IMG/VR virus record: IMGVR_UViG_3300011116_000395
Location: 1 to 35,799 of that record
Reading direction: 5' to 3' (one strand)
Length of the DNA: 35,799 bases
Source: a virus
Both the position numbers and the translations under genes were made by a program. Shown here piece by piece: positions 23,389-30,069 of this stretch; position 1 is the stretch's first letter, and every line of letters begins with the position of its first letter. The notes beneath the pieces are model-generated. The model saw nothing but the letters and a program-made list of their open reading frames with translations, was not told the origin of the DNA and did not search any database.

Positions 23389-25253
23389 GCCGCCAATGGT
23401 GCGGGCTGGGCTTGGGCTGTCAAGGCTTGTTCTTGGGCGCGGACTTCCTGCTTGGCGGCATCCCTGAGTTGCTTCTGGATGGCGCGGGAGGTGTTGGGAT
23501 CAACCTGCTCCAGAGCGGCAAGGTGCTGTTGCAGGTGCGCCATGAGTGCCTGCATGGCAATCTGGTCAACCTGCTGGCCCCTCTGCTGTGCGGCCTGATT
23601 AAACTGGAACAACACCTGAATGTGCGCCTTGTGGTCGTCGGAAGGCTTGATCTGAACCGGGAAGCCGGTGGCAAGCATGGTCGCAATCTCGGTCGCCTGA
23701 TCCTCGGATTGGCTGCCCATTCCGGCCTGCGGATCTTGATAGAGTCGGCGCACCAGGCTGGGATCGTCCTGCTCGATGACAGACTTGACCAGTTCGCCCT
23801 GGTTGACGAACGGGTTGCCGTTAAACATCTGCATCCGGGCCACCGCCTTCTGGAGCGAGAACTGGCGGTTGATGAAATCCAATCCACCCTTCGGTTCAAT
23901 CGAATACTCCTCATGGATACCCTCGGGCGGCATGGTGCCGGTCTCCTCGGCGTAGCGGAACATCAGATCCTTGTTGTTGTACTGGGTATAAAGCGACCAG
24001 CACTGCTTGAAGAGGTGCGCCAAGCCCATTCGGAAGATGCGGTTACGAAGGTCGCCGGAAGCGGCGGCTTGCGCCTGCACGGCGGCGATCTCGGTGGCAG
24101 TCTTACGGTCGCTGATCTGGTACTGCGATCCGGCTCCGAAGTCGGGGTTACCCATCCGCTGCTCGGCCAGCATCCGCTCCTCCAGCATCAAACGCTGGAA
24201 GTCGAAGGGAGGTTGGCTGAACTGGACTGGCTTGAGGCCCTGGGGAAGGATCTGGCCGGGTTGCATCTTCAGATTCGCTGTGTTGAGCGAGATCGGATTC
24301 TGTGCCTCAAAAACGGGTCGGTTGGCCAGCTCAACGTAATCGCTCAGGCTATTCTTCAGCTTGTTGAGCAGATTCTCTCCGGGGAGGAGAATTTCTGCGA
24401 CTCCCCGTGGGCTGTACCAACCGCCCCCTGTGACTTCATAGGGGAAATCGACAAAGGGAGGTTCGCCGTGCTTGTACGGCAGAATGAAAGGCTTTCTTAC
24501 GTCGGTCGTGACCTGAAGAGGGCTGTAAGTCTCGACCTTCCAGCCGTCCTCAGAAGGAGTGTACATTTCCCAAAGAATGATGCGATCATTGTCAGCCTCG
24601 TCGGTGATACCTTCACGGCGGTAGATTTCGTCCTGAATCTCGGAACGAAGACCGAGCGAATCACTGGGCTTGCCGGTGATTGTCTTGATGAAGTTCTCGT
24701 CCTGCTTGTATAGAGGGTTGGCCTTATAGGAGTCCACCGAGACAGAGAGAATGTGGACGATGAAGTCGGCGTCCTTAAACTCCTTCGTGTAGGAAGGGAC
24801 AATAATGTGGAAAGGGTCAATGGCTTCAAAGTCGATCCTCTTCTTATCCTCATTCCAGATTACCTTGGCCACGCCGCGCCCGTAAAGGAGAATGTGGTCG
24901 ATGACGGAAACGATCTCCTTCTGGAAGTTGGTCTTCTCGCGCATCTGATAATCGAACCAACGTTCGGCGGATGCCGTAATCGGGGTCAACTGCTGGCGCA
25001 TCGGTACAAAGCTGGAGAGGATGTCGTTGCCGATGGCGGAATTGACGAAGGAGGGTTTAAGCTTCTCGATGGCCGTGTCGATCAACTGGACGTGCAGGTC
25101 GGCGGCGGTCGGCCAGGGCTTGACTTTGCGACGCACACCGAAGTAACGGGCCTGGTAAAACAACCGCTGGCGGTTCTCCCAGCTTTCACGCTGGTTGAGC
25201 GATTCTATGATCCTTACGTAGTAATCTTGGCGGCGGTTGTCCTTGGGTGTCAT
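23385..25253 (-). CDS. Portal protein
   Basis: 622 residues with the head-tail connector pattern of short-tailed phages: early YYVRIIESLNQRESWENRQR and YFGVRRKVKPWPTAADLHVQ, the stem-like RIDFEAIDPFHIIVPSYTKE region, YSPRGVAEILLPGENLLNKL, and a long C-terminal helical, Gln/Ala-rich barrel (LMAHLQQHLAALEQVDPNTS). AAGGGAGAA sits just before ATG 25253, and the spanin-like gene upstream overlaps it by four bases. It forms the dodecameric ring through which DNA is packaged and to which the adaptor binds. It sits downstream of both terminase genes, separated from them by the small lysis-like genes. Confidence 0.85.
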   Translation of the reverse strand: MTPKDNRRQDYYVRIIESLNQRESWENRQRLFYQARYFGVRRKVKPWPTAADLHVQLIDTAIEKLKPSFVNSAIGNDILSSFVPMRQQLTPITASAERWFDYQMREKTNFQKEIVSVIDHILLYGRGVAKVIWNEDKKRIDFEAIDPFHIIVPSYTKEFKDADFIVHILSVSVDSYKANPLYKQDENFIKTITGKPSDSLGLRSEIQDEIYRREGITDEADNDRIILWEMYTPSEDGWKVETYSPLQVTTDVRKPFILPYKHGEPPFVDFPYEVTGGGWYSPRGVAEILLPGENLLNKLKNSLSDYVELANRPVFEAQNPISLNTANLKMQPGQILPQGLKPVQFSQPPFDFQRLMLEERMLAEQRMGNPDFGAGSQYQISDRKTATEIAAVQAQAAASGDLRNRIFRMGLAHLFKQCWSLYTQYNNKDLMFRYAEETGTMPPEGIHEEYSIEPKGGLDFINRQFSLQKAVARMQMFNGNPFVNQGELVKSVIEQDDPSLVRRLYQDPQAGMGSQSEDQATEIATMLATGFPVQIKPSDDHKAHIQVLFQFNQAAQQRGQQVDQIAMQALMAHLQQHLAALEQVDPNTSRAIQKQLRDAAKQEVRAQEQALTAQAQPAPLAA

Positions 25254-25462
25254 TTCTCCCTTTCCCTGTTCAATTCAAATGAAAGATCGTTGACATAATG
25301 CAAAGCGCGTTTTGCCCATGCACGGACGGCAGGATCAGAGTTGCGAACAGCCGGATAATTTTCATCTCGCATCAACGCCTCAACGGCCCCGGTCGTATTC
25401 GTTGTCGGGGTCGTTGTGGCGCATCCACCAAGGCTGAGGGCCAAGATCGCGATCAATGGCAT
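25250..25462 (-). CDS. Outer-membrane-spanin-like lipoprotein (70 aa), nested
   Basis: Opens at ATG 25462 (MPLIAILALSLGGCATTTPT) with a signal peptide and lipobox LGGC, so residue Cys14 would be lipidated. The mature part is small and polar with a helix (DPAVRAWAKRALHYVNDLSF). It begins inside the preceding small gene (25380-25568) in another frame, the Rz/Rz1 arrangement of overlapping spanins. That arrangement and the lipobox are the evidence; sequence homology was not tested. A longer frame to 25561 lacks a good start. It overlaps the portal start by 4 bases. Spanins fuse inner and outer membranes at lysis of Gram-negative hosts. Confidence 0.62.
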   Translation of the reverse strand: MPLIAILALSLGGCATTTPTTNTTGAVEALMRDENYPAVRNSDPAVRAWAKRALHYVNDLSFELNREREK

Positions 25463-25568
25463 CGCGGTTGTTTTTCCAATCACCCTCAAGCCGGTCAACA
25501 CGCTTTTCTTTCCAACCCGGAATGAGGCGAAGGATCGACGCGATGATGTTAAGTATCGCACCGATCAC
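25380..25568 (-). CDS. Inner-membrane-spanin-like small protein (62 aa)
   Basis: Opens at GTG 25568, the first possible start after an in-frame stop. The N-terminus IGAILNIIASILRLIPGW is a membrane anchor; a charged helix follows (KEKRVDRLEGDWKNNRDAID), ending RHNDPDNEYDRGR. Type II inner-membrane proteins of this design pair with the overlapping lipoprotein (25250-25462) in spanin systems. It is shorter than classical Rz (about 150 residues), so a simpler holin-like role is an alternative. No good ribosome site is seen; coupling to the gene upstream is likely. Confidence 0.55.
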   Translation of the reverse strand: MIGAILNIIASILRLIPGWKEKRVDRLEGDWKNNRDAIDRDLGPQPWWMRHNDPDNEYDRGR

Positions 25569-25574
25569 TTAAAG

Positions 25575-25745
25575 TTATTTAATATTGAGACCGACGCCCT
25601 TGAGGAAATTGATTACCTTTTCTAGGAAGGAATCATCAGCGGGGGTCGGGGTCAATTTAACAATGATGCGGGCGGCAAGCACGATGCCACCAACGGCGGC
25701 AACGATCTCGGTCCAATTTGCGGTAATCCAGTTCCAGATGTTCAT
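25575..25745 (-). CDS. Small membrane protein, holin candidate (56 aa)
   Basis: Opens at ATG 25745, with AGGAGG five bases upstream, one of the best ribosome sites in the window. The sequence has an N-terminal amphipathic stretch (NIWNWITANWTEIV), one membrane segment (VAAVGGIVLAARIIV), a TPTPADDSF linker and a short helical tail (LEKVINFLKGVGLNIK). This NWxEI-TM-LTPTPxDD layout is common in small phage membrane proteins of unclear role that sit with lysis genes. Being beside the spanin-like pair makes a holin the best guess. Confidence 0.65.
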   Translation of the reverse strand: MNIWNWITANWTEIVAAVGGIVLAARIIVKLTPTPADDSFLEKVINFLKGVGLNIK

Positions 25746-25746
25746 A

Positions 25747-27183
25747 TTAACCTCCTGCGTCGAAGCCAGCCATCACGGGGTCGCTCGACTCCATCATAGC
25801 TTGCAATGACCTCCACGTTGGCTTTTCAACGGGGAAAGTCAAGTCGAACCGAAGATTACCACCATCCAGACACAGGGCAAGGGCATCAGCCTTGTCGGGT
25901 GAGGCGAGTCCCCTGGACCTCATTGAGTCCTTGGACTCGACTCCGAGTTTGCCCTTGGAATTGGTGATGGTGCGCCGACAGGTCAGTTGCGCCGTCAGTT
26001 CATCGTCTTCCGGCAGGATGATTTCGGCATCGCCAATCTTCTTGGCCATGCCGTACCACATCTCGGCGGAGCGGTTGGTATAGGCATCGTTATCGTAGGC
26101 GGAAGACCCGAAGTTGACCCGGTTGACCTCCCAGCCTGCCTCGGCCAAAGCATCGCACATGACCATGCCAAGACCGCTGGCGTCGGCGTAGATGTTGTCG
26201 GCCTGTAGCCCAGCCTTCTTGAACTCGACAATAAACCTGCCCACGGCGGCCATCGTATCCCTTTCACGCCATGAGATGAATGGCAATACCTTGTTGCCAT
26301 CCCTTACGCAAAGCACGTTGGCGTCACCACCTGCCGCAAAGTCCACGCCTGCCACCCTAGTTCCTGGCTTGAAGTCTGGCGGGCTGGTCAGGCACGCCTG
26401 AAGCTGGGTCAGGTTAATAACCAAGCTTTCGTTGCCTATGTCCACAAACTCGCCATAGATCATGGAGCGGGTCAAAGGGTGTTTCTCGCCATACCGCTGG
26501 ATGACCTCGTCGATCTGGGCTTGGGTGATATGGGGGCAGTCAAACGCCGTTACGGCGTGCTTTTGCCACATACTCGCCTCCTTGGTGAAGGCGCGATAGA
26601 AGGCACCGCTGCTACCCCCCGGGGATGAGGCGATTAACAGCCGGGTGGGTTGACACCGGCTGATGGCCTCGAAGAGGGGGTCGGCAACGGTCTTGGCCTC
26701 GTCCACGACCATAAGCAGGGGCGCAATATCGTGGTCCTCTGCGTGCCAGCCTTCAGCACGCCCTGGGTCGGTCGCAGAGTACCCTATAATGCGCGATGTG
26801 TTGCCGTTAGGGTGCAGGTAGCGGATCTCGCCAGAAGTGACCTCCCAGGGGCCGCCAAGCTTGGCAATGTGGGAGCGAAGGCTAGGCCAGAGTTGGGACT
26901 CGACTTGACGGAAAACGCCTGCGGTTGTGACGGCTATGGAACGCTGAAATGTGAGAGCGTGCCATATAAGAATGGCTGAAATTACCGTCGAAGTCTTGCC
27001 GGAACCGTTAGCGGCACGCAGAGCCACTCGGCAGTCTCTTGGCTCCAAATCAGCAAGAACCTTTCTTTGCCAATCATAAAGATTGATTCCCAACACCTTA
27101 CTTGCGAAAGGCGCAGGTCGAAGCAGGTCTTCGATTATCTCGTCAGGAGCCTTCTGCGCTGCCTTGGGAAGTCTCTTGGGCAT
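25747..27183 (-). CDS. Terminase large subunit
   Basis: 478 residues with ATPase and nuclease domains. Walker A is AANGSGKT at 57-64, Walker B LLMVVDEA at 156-163 and the coupling segment ASSPGG at 185-190. The RNase-H-fold nuclease has Asp281 (GVDFAAGGDANV), Asp334 (IYADASGLG) and Asp433 (SPDKADALAL). It cuts and pumps phage DNA into the prohead. The start ATG 27183 lies 41 bases inside the small subunit's 3' end. Its family type (T4/P22-like headful versus T7-like) cannot be read directly. Confidence 0.9.
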   Translation of the reverse strand: MPKRLPKAAQKAPDEIIEDLLRPAPFASKVLGINLYDWQRKVLADLEPRDCRVALRAANGSGKTSTVISAILIWHALTFQRSIAVTTAGVFRQVESQLWPSLRSHIAKLGGPWEVTSGEIRYLHPNGNTSRIIGYSATDPGRAEGWHAEDHDIAPLLMVVDEAKTVADPLFEAISRCQPTRLLIASSPGGSSGAFYRAFTKEASMWQKHAVTAFDCPHITQAQIDEVIQRYGEKHPLTRSMIYGEFVDIGNESLVINLTQLQACLTSPPDFKPGTRVAGVDFAAGGDANVLCVRDGNKVLPFISWRERDTMAAVGRFIVEFKKAGLQADNIYADASGLGMVMCDALAEAGWEVNRVNFGSSAYDNDAYTNRSAEMWYGMAKKIGDAEIILPEDDELTAQLTCRRTITNSKGKLGVESKDSMRSRGLASPDKADALALCLDGGNLRFDLTFPVEKPTWRSLQAMMESSDPVMAGFDAGG

Positions 27184-27865
27184 GATCCTCTTTTTGTTTT
27201 GTGTCGCAATTATTTAGGGGGGTATTACGTGTAGAATCGGTGGCGGGGGGCGTGGCAGGGGGGGTGTCGTGTAGGGGCCATTTCTTAAGGCTTTCTTGCC
27301 TTGGTTTGCGTTTCCTCATCCTCAAAGGACGAGGCTTACCAGGATTTTTTGGTGTTGTAGTGACAATAGGTTGCAAGTTATCTGTCGCACAATAGCTATT
27401 GTATTTATCTTTAGGATCTGGTAATGCTTTAACTTCCTGGGCCTCAATAACTTGTGCTTTCTTTTCAGCTCTGCGGGATGCAAGGCCAGCGAGCAGTTGA
27501 GCGAAGCCGCCGGTCGCTGTATGTTGCACATCTCCAGATACTTGCAACCTGGCTGATGGCTGGGCATAGGAATAGGTTCGCTCTAAAATCCAAGCCTTCG
27601 CCTGCCAACTCTTTTCGCCTGCTTGCTCTACGGATTTCAAAAGAGACAATTCGTGGTTTTTCCTTGCTGTCTCCACCTTCTCGGCAAATTTCGGTTTACG
27701 CTGGCACCAAGTGCGAATGGTGGACGGATTCACACCAACCAAGGCTCCCGCTTTCTCGATGGTAAAACCAGATCCGCAGGCATCGAGGATCTTTGCCTCG
27801 ATCTCGGGGGTAAATTGATGCTTTCCGTTTTTCGCTTTTGGGGCAGTTCCGGGCGATTCGCTCAC
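27143..27865 (-). CDS. Terminase small subunit
   Basis: 240 residues from GTG 27865, ending inside the large-subunit gene. Residues about 17-60 form a helix-turn-helix (FTPEIEAKILDACGSGFTIE, then KAGALVGVNPSTIRTWCQRK), the DNA-recognition domain. A helical oligomerisation segment follows (ETARKNHELSLLKSVEQAGE, then ILERTYSYAQPSARL), and the last about 100 residues are a basic, Pro/Thr-rich tail unlike the family core. It recognises the packaging site and starts cutting with the large subunit. The unusually long basic tail is a notable difference. Confidence 0.85.
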   Translation of the reverse strand: MSESPGTAPKAKNGKHQFTPEIEAKILDACGSGFTIEKAGALVGVNPSTIRTWCQRKPKFAEKVETARKNHELSLLKSVEQAGEKSWQAKAWILERTYSYAQPSARLQVSGDVQHTATGGFAQLLAGLASRRAEKKAQVIEAQEVKALPDPKDKYNSYCATDNLQPIVTTTPKNPGKPRPLRMRKRKPRQESLKKWPLHDTPPATPPATDSTRNTPLNNCDTKQKEDHAQETSQGSAEGS

Positions 27866-27904
27866 GGCGACAATTTACCACAACGCACCGCAAAAAATAA
27901 TCCC

Positions 27905-27934
27905 TTGACACATTCAACCCGCTTGCAGTAGTCT
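27905..27934 (+). promoter_or_regulatory. Putative promoter of the rightward small-gene region
   Basis: TTGACA at 27905-27910 and TAGTCT at 27929-27934 are 18 bases apart. Transcription would start near 27941, the A of the ATG of the first rightward gene, giving a leaderless mRNA. The -35 box is perfect and the -10 box weak (3/6). It lies in the 75-base divergent gap between terminase small subunit and the rightward genes. ACCGCAA at 27887-27893, just upstream, matches the site repeated near the primase gene. Confidence 0.5.
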
Positions 27935-27940
27935 GCGTTT

Positions 27941-28153
27941 ATGCAAAGCAACACAACCAACGCCGAGGCGATGACGGCCAAAGATCTTCGCATTAAAGAA
28001 CTGCTGGAAACCATCTCCACGCTTCGTGCTGCTCTCGAAAAAAGTTTTGAGTATGTGCAAGCGGAGGAGTTCAACAATCCCAGAAACAAAACCGCTCGCT
28101 TGGTTGAGCAAATTGATGAGGCGATGTGGCAAGCTGACGAGGTTCTGAAATGA
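27941..28153 (+). CDS. Small coiled-coil protein, first gene of the rightward region (70 aa)
   Basis: Reads MQSNTTNAEAMTAKDLRIKE followed by a long helix (LLETISTLRAALEKSFEYVQ) and an acidic end (EQIDEAMWQADEVLK). No ribosome site precedes the ATG; the promoter-like sequence ends about where the ATG begins. A Met at residue 11 is a possible internal start with GAGGCG upstream. Its stop overlaps the next tiny gene. No family recognised; an early regulatory protein or inhibitor is possible, but this is a guess. Confidence 0.6.
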   Translation: MQSNTTNAEAMTAKDLRIKELLETISTLRAALEKSFEYVQAEEFNNPRNKTARLVEQIDEAMWQADEVLK

Positions 28154-28230
28154 TCGAAATCCTCCTCATCCTCCCCATCATTATCACATCCTCACTTTTC
28201 TACGCCCTCCATTACTGGGGCGGGAAATAA
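28150..28230 (+). CDS. Tiny membrane peptide (26 aa)
   Basis: ATG 28150 overlaps the TGA of the preceding gene (ATGA). The peptide is one hydrophobic helix (IEILLILPIIITSSLFYALH) with a short C-terminal YWGGK. Tiny one-helix membrane proteins are common in phage early regions and may bind host membrane enzymes. The coupled start supports it; length is the main doubt. Confidence 0.5.
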   Translation: MIEILLILPIIITSSLFYALHYWGGK

Positions 28231-28232
28231 AC

Positions 28233-28264
28233 AAACCAAAAGAAAGGAAACACATACAATGAAA
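28233..28264 (+). repeat. 32-bp perfect direct repeat, copy 1 (leader and ribosome site)
   Basis: This segment begins AAACCAAAAGAAAGGAAAC and runs through the ATG and the next codon of the gene at 28259. An identical copy lies exactly 370 bases downstream at 28603-28634, over the start of the gene at 28629. It contains AAAGGAAA, a ribosome site. The duplication of a leader but not of the protein suggests gene recruitment by recombination or shared post-transcriptional control. Confidence 0.85.
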
Positions 28265-28543
28265 ACAATAAGGAAAACAATTAAAAAATTTATAGAGCCA
28301 TCAGTTGACGGACTAGGCAGAGAGATTACTGCAATTTGCTATGGAAAGGTATGGCACGAAACTGATTTATACGGAAATATCCACATAGAAGATGCTGGAG
28401 AGGATTACGATCCCCCCTATGAGAGATATATGCTCACGATAGGCAATCAAGGGTATGTGAGCGGAAATCTTGAGAAGCTTGAAAAGATATTGTTTGAATG
28501 GGCAAAAGATGAGGAGGTATTTACGGAGGAAGATTACGAATAA
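28259..28543 (+). CDS. Hypothetical small protein with a duplicated leader (94 aa)
   Basis: Starts at ATG 28259 with AAAGGAAA upstream in the 32-bp repeat. A basic N-terminus (KTIRKTIKKFIEPS) is followed by beta-strands (REITAICYGKVWHETDLYGN, ERYMLTIGNQGYVSGNL) and a strongly acidic C-terminus (FEWAKDEEVFTEEDYE). The gene is followed by two hairpins that may end transcription. No family recognised. Confidence 0.65.
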   Translation: MKTIRKTIKKFIEPSVDGLGREITAICYGKVWHETDLYGNIHIEDAGEDYDPPYERYMLTIGNQGYVSGNLEKLEKILFEWAKDEEVFTEEDYE

Positions 28544-28548
28544 AGTCG

Positions 28549-28586
28549 AAACCCCTTTGGGGGTCTTTGCGGTTGGCTACCGCAAA
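28549..28586 (+). terminator. Two hairpins between small rightward genes
   Basis: The first hairpin pairs ACCCC (28551-28555) with GGGGT and is followed by CTTT, like a short intrinsic terminator. The second pairs TTTGCGGT (28566-28573) perfectly with ACCGCAAA (28579-28586) around the loop TGGCT. The stem contains the TTGCGGT sequence found repeatedly near the primase gene. It could limit read-through or be an attenuator or processing site between the genes at 28259 and 28629. Confidence 0.55.
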
Positions 28587-28602
28587 CTGATGAGACAGCC
28601 AA

Positions 28603-28634
28603 AAACCAAAAGAAAGGAAACACATACAATGAAA
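28603..28634 (+). repeat. 32-bp perfect direct repeat, copy 2
   Basis: Identical to 28233-28264, over the leader and first codons of the gene at 28629. The two genes' proteins are not alike beyond the first two residues (Met-Lys), so the identity is in the DNA or RNA rather than inherited through protein similarity. Confidence 0.85.
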
Positions 28635-29015
28635 CGCACAATCGAAATAGACGACACGCTTGAAAGCCGAGTCCAATCGGCCATCAATGATGTGAAGGCA
28701 GAGTTGGAGAACTATTTGAACAATAATCCAGACACGGATTCGCTTCCGTGTATCGGTAATGATCTGGATTATGATGGAGCCATCCACTCGATAGTTGATT
28801 CGAGCGTTCCAGTTTACACGCACGAAATCAAGACGGTTTGGTATCTGCACGGATCGGAACTTGAGCAAGCATACGAAAACGCGGGAGTGGGCGAAAATCC
28901 GATGGAGAATTATGGCATGGCTGCCATTTATTTTTACATTATGGAAAAGGTGCAGGAGTGGTATCACAACGAGGCAGAGGAAATCTTTGAGAATTGGAAG
29001 GAAAGCCAATCGTGA
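28629..29015 (+). CDS. Acidic hypothetical protein (128 aa)
   Basis: Opens at ATG 28629 in the second 32-bp leader copy; a longer frame upstream to 28470 is a shadow of the preceding gene. The sequence MKRTIEIDDTLESRVQSAIN is followed by an acidic helix and YDGAIHSIVDSSVPVYTHEI, then the Glu-rich VQEWYHNEAEEIFENWKESQ. Overall negative charge and small size resemble early phage inhibitors or DNA mimics, but no family is recognised. Its stop overlaps the next start (GTGA). Confidence 0.68.
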   Translation: MKRTIEIDDTLESRVQSAINDVKAELENYLNNNPDTDSLPCIGNDLDYDGAIHSIVDSSVPVYTHEIKTVWYLHGSELEQAYENAGVGENPMENYGMAAIYFYIMEKVQEWYHNEAEEIFENWKESQS

Positions 29016-29143
29016 TTTGCTTCTCCATCTACACCCGAGCCGGTTCCTTCGCCTGCCGTTTCGAAAGCCTAGAGGCTGCGGAACGCTGGCGGGGGATGAA
29101 TGGGCGGACGATCTACACAATCAGAAAGGAGGCGTGGCGATGA
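29012..29143 (+). CDS. Tiny protein with coupled start (43 aa)
   Basis: GTG 29012 overlaps the preceding TGA (GTGA). The sequence ICFSIYTRAGSFACRFESLE, then AAERWRGMNGRTIYTIRKEA and WR, has strand, strand, helix, strand order like a small alpha/beta domain. Its 3' end carries AAAGGAGG, which serves the next gene. Coupling at both ends supports it. No family recognised. Confidence 0.58.
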   Translation: MICFSIYTRAGSFACRFESLEAAERWRGMNGRTIYTIRKEAWR

Positions 29144-29223
29144 ATGGAGCGGTCTATTTCGCACACGGCCTGATTTTAGGCGGAATCCTGGTCGGCTTCG
29201 CTTGGATCGTATTAAGGAAATAA
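29140..29223 (+). CDS. Tiny single-pass membrane protein (27 aa)
   Basis: ATG 29140 overlaps the preceding stop (ATGA), with AAAGGAGG about 11 bases before it. The peptide NGAVYFAHGLILGGILVGFA continues with WIVLRK: one Gly-rich membrane helix with a basic end. It is the second one-helix membrane peptide in this region. Confidence 0.55.
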   Translation: MNGAVYFAHGLILGGILVGFAWIVLRK

Positions 29224-29232
29224 GGAGGAAAT

Positions 29233-29439
29233 ATGGAAACATACATAACAAGAAAAGATGAAGGGGTAGGCGTTGGATCATTTGATTCGATTGCCTGGGC
29301 CTTTGAAAAATACGGAATAGAAGATGATAAAAATATAAATTATGGGGTTATCCATGGAAATGAGGATTCCCCCATAATGATCTGTCTTTGGGAGAAAGAG
29401 CCATCCTATATGCAAAAGCCGGATCTTATCTTGGAATAG
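29233..29439 (+). CDS. Small hypothetical protein (68 aa)
   Basis: Starts METYITRKDEGVGVGSFDSI, with AAGGAGGAAAT directly upstream, an excellent ribosome site. It has alpha/beta order and an acidic middle (YGIEDDKNINYGVIHGNEDS), then IMICLWEKEPSYMQKPDL. No family recognised. It is followed by a hairpin at 29457-29481. Confidence 0.66.
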   Translation: METYITRKDEGVGVGSFDSIAWAFEKYGIEDDKNINYGVIHGNEDSPIMICLWEKEPSYMQKPDLILE

Positions 29440-29456
29440 CTAAACGCTTTCCCTCG

Positions 29457-29481
29457 TCCCCTTTCGTCACGGAAGGGGGGA
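29457..29481 (+). terminator. Hairpin between small genes
   Basis: TCCCCTTTCG (29457-29466) pairs with CGGAAGGGGGG around a three-base loop. There is no following T-run, so it is not a classical intrinsic terminator; it could protect or process the mRNA. Confidence 0.45.
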
Positions 29482-29530
29482 GAGGTTGAGCCGATAGGTG
29501 AGACCTAAAAACAAATAAAGAAAGGGAACC

Positions 29531-29707
29531 ATGACAAAAGAAAGAGAATTACAGTGGAAGGTGGATTACTTGAAAGAAAGCCTAAAACAAATAAAAGGCA
29601 CGATCTGGGCTTCAAAAATGGGGCATCTTCAAAAAGATTGGGTTGAAGATAAAATGTTGGATTCATTTTGTAATTTAATTGATAATGCATTGTATAATTC
29701 TGAATAA
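29531..29707 (+). CDS. Small AT-rich hypothetical protein (58 aa)
   Basis: Starts MTKERELQWKVDYLKESLKQ with AAAGGGAACC upstream in a leader (AAAAACAAATAAAGAAAGGG) loosely like the 32-bp repeat. The protein is a charged helix, then KMGHLQKDWVEDKMLDSFCN. It is richer in A and T than neighbouring genes. No family recognised. Confidence 0.6.
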   Translation: MTKERELQWKVDYLKESLKQIKGTIWASKMGHLQKDWVEDKMLDSFCNLIDNALYNSE

Positions 29708-29720
29708 ATAATTATTCATA

Positions 29721-29747
29721 CCGCCCCAAGTTCCACCCTTGGGCGGG
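29721..29747 (+). terminator. GC-rich hairpin after the gene at 29531
   Basis: CCGCCC-C-AAG (29721-29730) pairs with CTTGGGCGG (29738-29746) with a one-base bulge and eight-base loop. It follows the gene's stop by 13 bases, so it may terminate or stabilise the transcript; no long T-run follows. Confidence 0.5.
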
Positions 29748-29763
29748 ACCAAATAGCATCGCA

Positions 29764-29866
29764 CCTGGCAGCCGCCTAATAAACGGCAGCCTGGAGCATA
29801 AATCGGGAGCGTCCTGGTATCCGCTAATAAACGGAGGCTTGGCGCACCTATAAGGAGTCTATAAAA
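29764..29866 (+). repeat. Tandem imperfect repeat of about 49 bases with TAATAAA-loop hairpins
   Basis: Unit 1 starts at 29764 and unit 2 at 29813. Both begin CCTGG and contain TAATAAACGG (29777-29786 and 29825-29834). Each forms a small hairpin with the loop TAATAAA: GCCG/CGGC in unit 1 and TCCG/CGGA in unit 2, a compensating change at the stem base. Unit 2 ends with AAGGAGT, the ribosome site of the gene at 29867, while unit 1 has CGGGAGCG in the equivalent place. Confidence 0.7.
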
Positions 29867-30031
29867 ATGACAAAGGAACAGATCGTTAAGGAATACCTAG
29901 CCGGTATCGGCAGGAAAGGCGGGAGCGTTAAGGGTCCGAGTAAGGCTCGGAAACTATCGCGGGAGCATTATCAAATGGTAGCGCAGAGGCAGCGGGAGCG
30001 TTGGGATTCCTGGCGCAAAGAGCGGGAGCGT
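29804..30031 (+). repeat. Recurring CGGGAGCGT 9-mer
   Basis: Four exact copies lie at 29804-29812, 29920-29928, 29993-30001 and 30023-30031, plus CGGGAGCAT at 29960-29968. The first is outside any gene; the others are in the gene at 29867 but in two reading frames (Gly-Ser-Val and Arg-Glu-Arg), so protein repetition alone does not explain them. Spacing is 116, 40, 33 and 30 bases. Confidence 0.6.
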
Positions 30032-30061
30032 CAGGATAAACGGTACTTCAGCGTCCGATAG
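29867..30061 (+). CDS. Small basic protein of the GGKxRA...ARW type (64 aa)
   Basis: AAGGAGT lies upstream of ATG 29867. The core IGRKGGSVKGPSKARKLSRE, then HYQMVAQRQRERW, follows a widespread small phage and plasmid pattern (a GG-K-x-R-A motif, a Ser/Thr-Pro/Arg-Glu turn, then a basic helix ending in RW) whose role is unclear. The strongly basic C-terminus (RKERERQDKRYFSVR) suggests nucleic-acid binding. It is the last rightward gene, and a large imperfect hairpin follows. Confidence 0.66.
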   Translation: MTKEQIVKEYLAGIGRKGGSVKGPSKARKLSREHYQMVAQRQRERWDSWRKERERQDKRYFSVR

Positions 30062-30069
30062 AGACGCAG

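Noticed and set aside
23280-24713. Long plus-strand open frame (477 codons)
   Set aside because: It lies antisense to the portal gene, which has clear family features and a good ribosome site; the plus-strand protein shows no recognisable domain.
27941-30061. CRISPR-like array in the small-gene region
   Set aside because: The repeats are few, unequal in spacing and overlap gene leaders; there is no regular repeat-spacer pattern.
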